Source: Streptomyces viridiviolaceus (GTDB lineage: Bacteria > Actinomycetota > Actinomycetes > Streptomycetales > Streptomycetaceae). From it: a DNA stretch of 64,000 nt. The translations under genes and the position numbers were made by a program. Within the stretch, counting starts at the first letter, position 1. Every line of letters begins with the position of its first letter. The stretch is taken from positions 39,445 to 103,444 of the forward strand of contig NZ_BMWA01000032.1 in NCBI RefSeq assembly GCF_014650995.1. Direction: 5' to 3'. Positions 48,651 to 56,174 of the stretch are shown here, piece after piece. The notes under the pieces were generated by a model. It had not been told where the DNA came from and searched no databases. It saw only the letters and a program-made list of their open reading frames with translations.

Positions 48651-50987
48651 CTACTCCGTGCGCAGGCCGTCCGGGCGCATCAGACGCAGCAGGGGCGGCA
48701 GGCTGAGCAGGGTCACCACCAGGACGACCGCCGCGCCGATGCCGGTCATCGACAGCACGCTCGCCCAGTCGACGCGGACAGCGGTGTCCGCCATCTTCAG
48801 CAGCACCGCGCCCAGCGTCAGGCCCACGACGGACGCCAGCAGCAGCCCCAGCGCGATCGGGACCGCCGTCTGCCACAGCACGGACAGGCCGAGGGTCCGG
48901 CGCCGGGTGCCGAAGGCGACGAGGGACGACAGCAGCTTCCTGCGCTCGCGCAGCTGCTCCAGCTGCGCGACGAGCAGGCTCGCGCCGATCAGCGCGAGCA
49001 CGCACGCCGCGCCGGCGAACAGCCCGGTGCGGATGGCCGTGAACCGGCCGGACTTCTCGGTGGCCGCCCACGTCATGGGGTACGCGAGCGGGTCGACGGC
49101 CGCCGCGGTGTTCCGGACGTTCTCCTGCACGTCCGGCGCCGACCGGTCGATCCGGAGGTAGAGCTCCCCGCTCAGGCCCGGCACGGCGGAGGCCGCCAGC
49201 GCCTTCGGCGTGACGAGGAAGCCGCCCTGCTCGCCCCCGGTCATGCCGATGCGCGGCCGGGCGTCCTTCAGATCCCGCGGCACCGTCCAGGGGATCTCCC
49301 GGCTCTTCGGGCCGGGCGCGTACGTCGGGTCGAGGTACAGCGTGCGCCCCGGCTTCGACAGGCTCCCCAGGTCGGTGTCGTACTCGGCCCCCCGCACGGC
49401 GAACACGTCGCCGTCCCGGCAGGAGGCCAGCCTGGCGATCTCGCGCAGCGCCGCGCAGTCGCCGACGGTCAGCGGCGTGCTCTTCTCCGGGTCCCTGCGG
49501 CGGTCGCCGAGGTAGCCCTCGGAGTAGACGTGGACGCCCTCCACGCCCTCCGTGCGCCGGAACTTCCCGGCCGCCACCGCGACCGGGACCTCGCTCGGCA
49601 CGGACACCTGCATCTGCGCCCGCATGACGTCGTACCCGGTGTCCTCGGTGTAGTCGCCGTCCACGCCCGCGAACAGCATCTGCAGCGCGATCGCCCCGGC
49701 GACGGCCACCGCGATGCCGTTGACCATGCGGGCCGCCGTGCCGCTGCCGACCTGCAGACGGCGTACGGCCAGTTGCCAGGACACGCCGCCGGCACCGAGC
49801 CGGGAGACGACCGTCTCCACGACCCACGGGAGCAGCGCGGTCACGCCGACCAGCAGCAGGATGACGCCGCCGACCACCAGGTACTGGTTGAAGTCCCCGT
49901 TGGCGCGGCCCTGGCCGACCATCGGGTAGAGCATCGCGAGGCCGCCCAGCGGCAGCAGCAGCCGCCACCACAGCCGGCGCCGTGCGGGCCTCGCCGTGCG
50001 CACCACGCCGAGCGGCTCGATGACCACCCCGCGCAGCGCGAACAGCGTCACCAGCACCGCCGCCGCCGGGACCGTCACCGCCACCAGCAGGGCCAGTACG
50101 GGCGAGGGGTCCAGATAGCTCGGGAAGACACTGACGTGGAACACCTCGGCCGTCCCCGCGAGCTGACGGCCGGCCAGGAAGAACACGGCACCGAAGACCA
50201 GCCCGAGCAGCGCGCCCGCCAGCGCCTCGCCGGCCGCGATCCGCCGGGTCATGCGGCTGTCGGAGCCCACCAGCCGGAGCGCCGCGAGCCGCCGGTCGCG
50301 CCGCTCGCCGCCGAACCGCACGGCCGCGGCGATGAACACGGCGACCGGCGTCAGCAGCGCCACGAAGACGACGAGGACGAGGAGCAGCAGTACCGGATCC
50401 ATCCGCTCCGACGACGGGTCGGTCTCGCCGAAGTGGTCGATACGGGTCACCCTGCCGCCGTCGATGTGCGGGGCGAGCCCCTCGGCGCCGCGGTAGAAGG
50501 CGAGTTCGGCCGAGCCGACCAGCCCGCTCTCGCCGATGGTGCCGACGATCCGGTCCGGCAGCCGCTTCCGCAGCAGCTCGCCGGAGTCCGACTCCAGCAG
50601 CCTCTTCAGCGCGGGGGAGACCACCATCTCGCCCACCGCCGGGAACTTCTCCACCCCCGGCGGCAGCGGGGCCCGCGGCCCCTCGGGCTCCAGCGCGCGG
50701 CCCCGGACGGTGTCGTCGCGGAAATCCGTACCGACGTTCGCGACCACCAGCGTGTTGCTCCCGCTCGGCAGCTGCCCGGAGTCGACGAAGGTGATGTCCG
50801 TGCGCGCGGCCTCCCGCTCGTGCCGGACGGCGAGGGCGTTCGGGATCGCGGTGGTCAGCAGCAGCAGCGCCACCCCGAGCCCGACGCCGACGGCCGTCAG
50901 CACGGCCCGGGTCCACCCCTCGCGCCCGCCGGCGAAGGCGAAGCGGACGCCCATGGCCAGATCGGCGGCCCACCGCCGCACGCTCAT
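48651..50987 (-). CDS. ABC transporter permease, FtsX/MacB-like
   Basis: A 778-residue permease with two FtsX-type blocks of helices. The first helix (VLTAVGVGLGVALLLLTTA) is at ~28-48; blocks lie at ~205-345 and ~650-770, separated by exported loops (e.g. around VPGLSGELYLRIDRSAPDVQ). It should pair with the ATPase encoded upstream to act on lipids, peptides or antibiotics at the membrane. The start is ATG 50987, overlapping the ATPase stop (ATGA). As third gene of a PadR-led operon, it probably belongs to a drug- or peptide-responsive exporter. Confidence 0.92.
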   Translation of the reverse strand: MSVRRWAADLAMGVRFAFAGGREGWTRAVLTAVGVGLGVALLLLTTAIPNALAVRHEREAARTDITFVDSGQLPSGSNTLVVANVGTDFRDDTVRGRALEPEGPRAPLPPGVEKFPAVGEMVVSPALKRLLESDSGELLRKRLPDRIVGTIGESGLVGSAELAFYRGAEGLAPHIDGGRVTRIDHFGETDPSSERMDPVLLLLVLVVFVALLTPVAVFIAAAVRFGGERRDRRLAALRLVGSDSRMTRRIAAGEALAGALLGLVFGAVFFLAGRQLAGTAEVFHVSVFPSYLDPSPVLALLVAVTVPAAAVLVTLFALRGVVIEPLGVVRTARPARRRLWWRLLLPLGGLAMLYPMVGQGRANGDFNQYLVVGGVILLLVGVTALLPWVVETVVSRLGAGGVSWQLAVRRLQVGSGTAARMVNGIAVAVAGAIALQMLFAGVDGDYTEDTGYDVMRAQMQVSVPSEVPVAVAAGKFRRTEGVEGVHVYSEGYLGDRRRDPEKSTPLTVGDCAALREIARLASCRDGDVFAVRGAEYDTDLGSLSKPGRTLYLDPTYAPGPKSREIPWTVPRDLKDARPRIGMTGGEQGGFLVTPKALAASAVPGLSGELYLRIDRSAPDVQENVRNTAAAVDPLAYPMTWAATEKSGRFTAIRTGLFAGAACVLALIGASLLVAQLEQLRERRKLLSSLVAFGTRRRTLGLSVLWQTAVPIALGLLLASVVGLTLGAVLLKMADTAVRVDWASVLSMTGIGAAVVLVVTLLSLPPLLRLMRPDGLRTE

Positions 50988-51673
50988 ACGACGCGCTCCA
51001 TGTCCCGGGACCTGCCGTCCCGTACGACGATCTCGCGGTCGGAGTACGCGGCCACCCGCGCCTCGTGCGTGACCAGCACGACGGCGGCGTTGGTGGACCG
51101 GGCGGCGTCCGTGAGCAGCTCCATCACGCGCTCGCCGTTGAGGGAGTCCAGCGCGCCCGTCGGCTCGTCGGCGAACAGCACGCGCGGGCCGGTCACCAGC
51201 GACCGTGCCACCGCGACGCGCTGCCCCTGGCCGCCGGAGACCTCGCCGGGCCGCTTCCTGCGCAGGTCGTCGACCTCCAGCCGTTCCATCCAGGTCAGCG
51301 CGGCCCGCTCGGCCTCCTTGCGGGGCGTGCCGTTGAGGCGCAGCGGCAGGGCGACGTTCTCCACGCAGGTCAGCTCCGGGACGAGTTGCCCGAACTGGAA
51401 CACGAACCCGAACTCGCTCCTCCTGAGCGCGCTGCGCCGGGCGTCGCTCATGGCGGACAGCTCCCGCCCGTCGTACGTGATCGTCCCCGAGTCGGGCGTC
51501 ACGATCCCGGCGAGGCAGTGCAGCAGCGTCGACTTGCCGGACCCGGACGGGCCCATGACGGCCACGACCTCGCCGGGGTGTATGGAGAACTCGGCGCCGT
51601 CCAGGGCGAGGGTCGGGCCGTATGCCTTGCGCAGCCGCTCGGCGGCGAGCAGCGAACCGGCGGGGGCGGTCAC
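50984..51673 (-). CDS. ABC transporter ATPase, LolD/MacB type
   Basis: A 229-residue ATPase. Walker A is GPSGSGKSTLL (~42-52), the Q loop is FVFQFGQLVPELT, the signature is VSGGQGQRVAVAR, Walker B is VLFADEPTGALDS and the H loop is VLVTHEARVAAY. All motifs are complete. The start is GTG 51673, overlapping the PadR stop, and the stop overlaps the permease start, so all three proteins are translationally coupled. Confidence 0.96.
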   Translation of the reverse strand: MTAPAGSLLAAERLRKAYGPTLALDGAEFSIHPGEVVAVMGPSGSGKSTLLHCLAGIVTPDSGTITYDGRELSAMSDARRSALRRSEFGFVFQFGQLVPELTCVENVALPLRLNGTPRKEAERAALTWMERLEVDDLRRKRPGEVSGGQGQRVAVARSLVTGPRVLFADEPTGALDSLNGERVMELLTDAARSTNAAVVLVTHEARVAAYSDREIVVRDGRSRDMERVV

Positions 51674-52197
51674 TGTGCGGCCACCGCCTCACGGAGCTTG
51701 TCGAGACGTGCCGCGGTCAGCTCCAGCCAGCGCAGGTCGGCCTCCAGGTGGAACAGGGCGTGGTCGCAGATGAGCTGGTCGGCGAGGTCGCCCTTGCGCT
51801 TGCGGTCGGTGAGGATGCGCATGGAGCGCAGGTGCTCCGAGCGCTGGGTGTCGAGGATGTCGGCCGCGTCGCGGTGGGTGAGCAGGGCGAGGACGACCTT
51901 CGTGTACAGGGTCGACTGCAGGTACGGCTCCGGCTTCTCCGGCGTGGCGAGCCACTGCGCCACGTCGGTGATCCCGGCGTCGGTGATCGCGTACCGCTTT
52001 CGCTCGGGACCGCCGCCCGCCTCGATGCCGTCGACCACGACGAGGCCGTTCTTCAGCAGGCGGGACATCGTCGAGTAGACCTGGCCGTAGTGCAGCGGCC
52101 GGTCGTGACCGAACTTCTCGTCGAAGGCACGCTTCAGGTCGTAGCCGTGGCGTGGCCCGGACTCCAGGAGTCCCAGGAGGGTGTGACCGATGGACAT
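51670..52197 (-). CDS. PadR-family transcriptional repressor
   Basis: A 175-residue PadR-type winged-helix regulator. The N-terminal SIGHTLLGLLESGPRHGYDL and YGQVYSTMSRLLKNGLVVVD and the KRYAITDAG wing are characteristic; the C-terminal helices form the dimer. PadR proteins of this group repress multidrug transporters and respond to their ligands. ATG 52197 is used because the family begins at MSIGHTLLG; the palindrome at 52215 lies just upstream, so autoregulation of the whole operon is likely. Confidence 0.93.
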   Translation of the reverse strand: MSIGHTLLGLLESGPRHGYDLKRAFDEKFGHDRPLHYGQVYSTMSRLLKNGLVVVDGIEAGGGPERKRYAITDAGITDVAQWLATPEKPEPYLQSTLYTKVVLALLTHRDAADILDTQRSEHLRSMRILTDRKRKGDLADQLICDHALFHLEADLRWLELTAARLDKLREAVAAQ

Positions 52198-52214
52198 GCA
52201 CCGCACTCTACACA

Positions 52215-52241
52215 CGGTGTATACGCGGCATGTATACACCG
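52215..52241. promoter_or_regulatory. perfect 10-bp inverted repeat, probable PadR operator
   Basis: CGGTGTATAC (52215-52224) and GTATACACCG (52232-52241) are exactly complementary around a 7-bp spacer, starting 18 bp upstream of the PadR start codon. An outer partial match (CCGCACT at 52201, AGTGCGG at 52240) extends the symmetry asymmetrically. The placement over the promoter fits repression by PadR. Confidence 0.8.
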
Positions 52242-52365
52242 AGTGCGGAGTTCGTGGCCGGGTGTGCGGGGCTCCTGGTCGGGGCCGGTTGTCACAGTTC
52301 CGCTACAGCGGAATCCCGGGCTCCGTCACCTCGGTCCGCTCGGGGCGCGCTCGGCGGGTGCTCCG

Positions 52366-52620
52366 CTACGCCGGCGGCCCGGGGGGCGTGCTCCCCGGGG
52401 GCCGGCCGCGGCGCGGCAGGGGGCCCGCCTCGCCGGGCAGGCGTCCGGCCTCCGCGAGCGCCCGGCGGAGCAGGAACTCGATCTGCGCGTTGGCGGACCG
52501 CAGCTCGTCGCCCGCCCAGCGGGCCAGGGCCTCGTAGACATGCGGGTCCAGCCGCAGCAGCACCTGCTTGCGCTGCTGCGGCCGGCGCTTCGGGGCGGAG
52601 CCCTCGGAGGAAGCCGTCAC
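52366..52620 (-). CDS. ribbon-helix-helix (Arc-like) DNA-binding protein
   Basis: An 84-residue protein. The segment KQVLLRLDPHVYEALARWAG is the beta-strand and first helix of a ribbon-helix-helix fold, followed by NAQIEFLLRRALAEAG. A Pro/Arg/Gly-rich tail ends it. The GTG start at 52620 overlaps the SPFH stop (GTGA), so the two are coupled. A protein of this kind commonly represses its own operon; the palindrome at 53595 is the natural candidate site. Confidence 0.85.
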   Translation of the reverse strand: MTASSEGSAPKRRPQQRKQVLLRLDPHVYEALARWAGDELRSANAQIEFLLRRALAEAGRLPGEAGPLPRRGRPPGSTPPGPPA

Positions 52621-53555
52621 TGGTAGAGCGTCCCCGTGTTCAGGACCGGCTGCGCGGAGCGGTCCCCGCACAGCACGACCATCAGGTTGGACACCATCGC
52701 CGCCTTGCGTTCGCCGTCGAGCTCCACGATGTCCTGCTCGGTGATCCGGGCCAGCGCCGCCTCGACCATCCCGACCGCACCGTCCACGATCTGCCGCCGC
52801 GCCGCGACCACCGCGCCGGCCTGCTGCCGCTGGAGCATCGCGGAGGCGATCTCCGGGGCGTACGCGAGGTGGGTGAAGCGGGACTCGATGATCTGCACGC
52901 CGGCCGCCTCCACGCGCGCGTGCAGCTCGACGGCGAGCTTCTCGGTGATCTCCTCGGCGTTGCCACGCAGCGACAGGCCGTCCTCGTCATGGGCGTCGTA
53001 GGGGTACTCGATGGCGATGTGCCGCACGGCCGCCTCGGTCTGGGTGGAGACGAACTCGACGTAGTCGTCCACCTCGAAGGTGGCCTGGGCGGTGTCCTCG
53101 ACCCGCCACACCACCACGGCGGCCAGCTCGATCGGGTTGCCGTAGGCGTCGTTCACCTTCAGGACGGCCGTCTCGTGGTTGCGCACCCGCGTCGAGATCT
53201 TGGTGCGCGACGTCAGGGGGTTCACCCAGCGCAGCCCGTCCTGCCGGATCGTCCCCCGGTACCGCCCGAAGAGCTGCACCACCCGTGCCTCGCCCGGCGC
53301 CACCATGTTCAGCCCGCACATGGCGAGGAACGCGGCCAGCGCGACGAGGATGCCCCCGATGATCAGCGCCGCCTTGGCGCCGGTCGCCGAGGCCGCCGTC
53401 GCGGCGGCGATCAGGCCGGCGCCGGCCAGCAGGCCGAGCAGGCCCAGCAGCAGCGCGAACCCGCCGCCGATGCTGTGCGCCGTGACCTCCCGGACCCGTG
53501 GGGCCGGCATCTCGGGCACATCGGCGGTGACCTGCGGTGCGTCGTGTGCGGACAT
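52617..53555 (-). CDS. SPFH/stomatin-like membrane protein
   Basis: A 312-residue SPFH (band 7) protein. Two hydrophobic segments lie at ~30-85 (SIGGGFALLLGLLGLLAGAG, AALIIGGILVALAAFLAMCG), followed by MVAPGEARVVQLFGRYRGTI and the SPFH core through ~260 (ARVEAAGVQIIESRFTHLAY, LQRQQAGAVVAARRQIVDGA). SPFH proteins scaffold membrane microdomains. The start is ATG 53555. The downstream RHH gene overlaps it. Confidence 0.92.
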   Translation of the reverse strand: MSAHDAPQVTADVPEMPAPRVREVTAHSIGGGFALLLGLLGLLAGAGLIAAATAASATGAKAALIIGGILVALAAFLAMCGLNMVAPGEARVVQLFGRYRGTIRQDGLRWVNPLTSRTKISTRVRNHETAVLKVNDAYGNPIELAAVVVWRVEDTAQATFEVDDYVEFVSTQTEAAVRHIAIEYPYDAHDEDGLSLRGNAEEITEKLAVELHARVEAAGVQIIESRFTHLAYAPEIASAMLQRQQAGAVVAARRQIVDGAVGMVEAALARITEQDIVELDGERKAAMVSNLMVVLCGDRSAQPVLNTGTLYQ

Positions 53556-53594
53556 GAGGGGTCCCCGTTCTTCCGAACTAACTCTGATCTATCT

Positions 53595-53608
53595 AAGTGA
53601 TATCACTT
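53595..53608. promoter_or_regulatory. perfect 14-bp palindrome AAGTGATATCACTT, candidate RHH operator
   Basis: The element is fully self-complementary and AT-rich, 40 bp upstream of the SPFH start codon, where a minus-strand promoter is expected. The coupled RHH protein is the obvious candidate ligand. The site may also overlap a -10 region. Confidence 0.65.
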
Positions 53609-53801
53609 TACCCGTGCACGGCAACCCTGAACCCCTCTCGTACGTCGGTTCCCATGGAACGGGTGCTGATTCTCACGTCCGTACAAGGCCGGATCCGCAG
53701 CCGTTTGTCATATCTCCCGGTGTTAGCTTTCTGAGCTGACCTGAGCGGCGAACCTGTGTGACGGATGAGCACACACGACCGAATCGGAGCGGATCGGACC
53801 C

Positions 53802-56114
53802 ATGGGACGAGCGGAAGAGAGAAGAGCGCGACAGCGCGGTGGCCGCCGCGCGGCGCCGGGACGCCGCCGTCCGTCGGGCGCGGGCGGGAAGACCGGCATA
53901 CGCCGGCTGTTCACCTGGAAGAAGATCCTCGGCACGTTCTTCGGCCTGTGCCTGCTCGGCATGGGCGGCTTCATCGTCCTGTACCTGGTGATCGACATCC
54001 CGGCCGTGGGCAACGAGGACGCCGATTCGCAGGGCAACGTCTACAAGTACAGCGACGGCTCGATCATGGCCCGCCAGGGCTACAACCGGGAGATCGTCGA
54101 CCTGGCCAAGGTCCCCAAGGACGTCCAGCACACCTTCGTCGCCGCGGAGAACAAGACCTTCTACAAGGACGCCGGCGTCGACCTCAAGGGCACCGCGCGC
54201 GGCGTGCTCAACACGCTCTCCGGCAAGGGCGCGCAGGGCGGTTCGACGATCACCCAGCAGTACGTCAAGAACTATTACCTGACCCAGGACCAGACCGTCT
54301 CCCGCAAGCTCAAGGAGCTGGTCATCTCCCTCAAGCTCGACCGGGAGAAGTCCAAGGACTACATCCTCGCCGGGTACATCAACACCAGCTTCTACGGCCG
54401 CAGCTCCTACGGCATCCAGGCCGCCGCCCAGGCCTACTACCGCGTCGACGCCGAGGACCTGACGGTCGAACAGGGCGCCTACCTGGCCGCGCTGCTCCAG
54501 GCGCCGAACCAGTACGACTGGGCGATCGCCAGCGACACCGGCAAGAAGCTCGTCCAGGAACGCTGGAACTACGTCCTGGACAACATGGTCGAGATGAAGT
54601 GGCTGGACGCGGCCGACCGCAAGGGCATGAAGTTCCCGGTGCCCGAGGAGCCCAAGGCCGCCCCCGGTCTTCAGGGCCAGACCGGGTACCTGGTGAGCGC
54701 GGCCAACGCCTCCCTCAAGCAGCAGCTCGTCGCCGACGGCACCGCCGAGGACATGAAGCAGGCCGACGCCATGGTGGACGCCGGCGGCTGGACCCTCACG
54801 CTCAACATCGACAAGAAGAAGCAGGCGGCACTGGAGAAGGCGGTCAAGACCCAGCTGACCAGCAAGCTCGACCCCGGTGAGCGCGACGTCGACGCCGACG
54901 TCCAGGCGGGCGCCGTGTCCGTCGACCCCAAGACGGGCGCGGTCGTGGCGATGTACGGCGGCGTGGACTACGTGAAGCACTACGTCAACAACGCCACCCG
55001 CGACGACTACCAGCCCGCCTCCACCTTCAAGCCGGTGATCCTGGCCGCGGCCGTGGACCAGGACGCCGAGACGCAGGACGGCGTGCCGATCACGGCCAAC
55101 ACCATCTACGACGGCACGAGCAAGCGCCCCGTGATGGACGGCGACCGCGAGGTCGGCTTCGCGCCTCCCAACGAGGACGACGTGGACTACGGGGACATCA
55201 CCGTCCAGGAGGCGATGAACAAGTCCGTCAACTCCGTCTTCGCGCAGATGGGCATCGACGTCGGCATGCCCGAGGTCGTGAAGGTCGCGGGCGAACTGGG
55301 CATGGAGACCGAGGGCATGGAGGCCGTGCCCGCGCAGACGCTGGGCAGTATGGGCGCGAGCCCCCTGGAGATGGCCGGCGTCTACGCCACCTTCGACAAC
55401 CACGGCAAGAAGGTCACCCCGGCCGTCGTGAAGTCGGTCGAGCACAACTCCCGCAAGGTCGAGTTCCCCGACCCGATCGGCGAGCAGGTCATCAGCCGGG
55501 AGGCCGCCGACACCGTGACGTCCGTACTGACCGGTGTGGTCGACGACGGTACGGCCAAGAAGTCCGTGCGGGAGAACCCGCTGCGCGGCGGCCAGCAGGT
55601 CGCCGGCAAGACGGGTACGTCCGACAACAACAAGTCCGCCTGGTTCACCGGCTTCACACCCGGCCTGGTCACCTCCGTCGGCCTGTTCGGCGAGGACGAC
55701 AAGGAACCGCACCCGCAGGTCCCGATGTACAAGGCGGGCGGCGTCGACTACCGCGTCAACGGCGGTGGCTTCCCGGCGGAGATCTGGGCAGCGTACACCT
55801 TCGGCGTCATGGACGAGGTCACCGAGTTCGACCTGGAGACCAAGCAGGGCGCGGCGGTGAAGCCGAGCACCACGCCGCCGGTCACACAGTCGCCGTCCCA
55901 GTCGCCGTCGGACGAGCCGACGACCGAGGAGTCGCCGTCGGACGAGCCGACGACCGAGGAGCCGCCGTCCGAGGAGCCGACGACCGAGGAGCCGCCCCCG
56001 CCGCCGACGACGTCCCCGTCCAACAGCCCGTCGACCGAACCGCCGACGGGTGGGGAGACCACGGAGCCGGAGGACCCGCTGTTCCCGGGCGACGACGACC
56101 GGCAGCGGCAGTAG
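53802..56114 (+). CDS. class A penicillin-binding protein (bifunctional transglycosylase/transpeptidase)
   Basis: A 770-residue bifunctional peptidoglycan synthase. Residues ~40-65 anchor it (WKKILGTFFGLCLLGMGGFI). Residues ~85-255 are GT51: the usual EDxxFxxHxG motif reads AAENKTFYKDAGVD, keeping the catalytic Glu; GGSTITQQ and LILAGYINTSFYG-like segments follow. Residues ~360-640 are the transpeptidase with SxxK in PASTFKP (~407), SxN in KSVNSVF and KTG in VAGKTGTSDNN (~601). The tail is a Pro/Glu/Thr stalk of PSDEPTTEE units. The start is ATG 53802 with GGAGCGGA upstream. A 20-bp hairpin follows the stop. Confidence 0.96.
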   Translation: MGRAEERRARQRGGRRAAPGRRRPSGAGGKTGIRRLFTWKKILGTFFGLCLLGMGGFIVLYLVIDIPAVGNEDADSQGNVYKYSDGSIMARQGYNREIVDLAKVPKDVQHTFVAAENKTFYKDAGVDLKGTARGVLNTLSGKGAQGGSTITQQYVKNYYLTQDQTVSRKLKELVISLKLDREKSKDYILAGYINTSFYGRSSYGIQAAAQAYYRVDAEDLTVEQGAYLAALLQAPNQYDWAIASDTGKKLVQERWNYVLDNMVEMKWLDAADRKGMKFPVPEEPKAAPGLQGQTGYLVSAANASLKQQLVADGTAEDMKQADAMVDAGGWTLTLNIDKKKQAALEKAVKTQLTSKLDPGERDVDADVQAGAVSVDPKTGAVVAMYGGVDYVKHYVNNATRDDYQPASTFKPVILAAAVDQDAETQDGVPITANTIYDGTSKRPVMDGDREVGFAPPNEDDVDYGDITVQEAMNKSVNSVFAQMGIDVGMPEVVKVAGELGMETEGMEAVPAQTLGSMGASPLEMAGVYATFDNHGKKVTPAVVKSVEHNSRKVEFPDPIGEQVISREAADTVTSVLTGVVDDGTAKKSVRENPLRGGQQVAGKTGTSDNNKSAWFTGFTPGLVTSVGLFGEDDKEPHPQVPMYKAGGVDYRVNGGGFPAEIWAAYTFGVMDEVTEFDLETKQGAAVKPSTTPPVTQSPSQSPSDEPTTEESPSDEPTTEEPPSEEPTTEEPPPPPTTSPSNSPSTEPPTGGETTEPEDPLFPGDDDRQRQ

Positions 56115-56123
56115 CCGACAGGA

Positions 56124-56167
56124 ACGCGAAGGGGGCGCCCGGTGAGCACCGGGCGCCCCCTTCGCGT
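56124..56167. terminator. 20-bp perfect bidirectional hairpin
   Basis: ACGCGAAGGGGGCGCCCGGT (56124-56143) and its complement at 56148-56167 form an uninterrupted stem with a 4-base loop. It lies between two convergent genes (PBP on plus, SpoIIE phosphatase on minus) and should terminate both. Confidence 0.9.
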
Positions 56168-56174
56168 ACGCGGC

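Noticed and set aside
48085..48706. Long frames on both strands across the G-rich repeats, which look like a Pro/His-rich or Gly/Trp-rich repetitive protein
   Set aside because: Open frames follow automatically from a nearly codon-multiple GC-rich repeat. There is no ribosome binding site, no flanking domain, and the minus frame overlaps the permease end.
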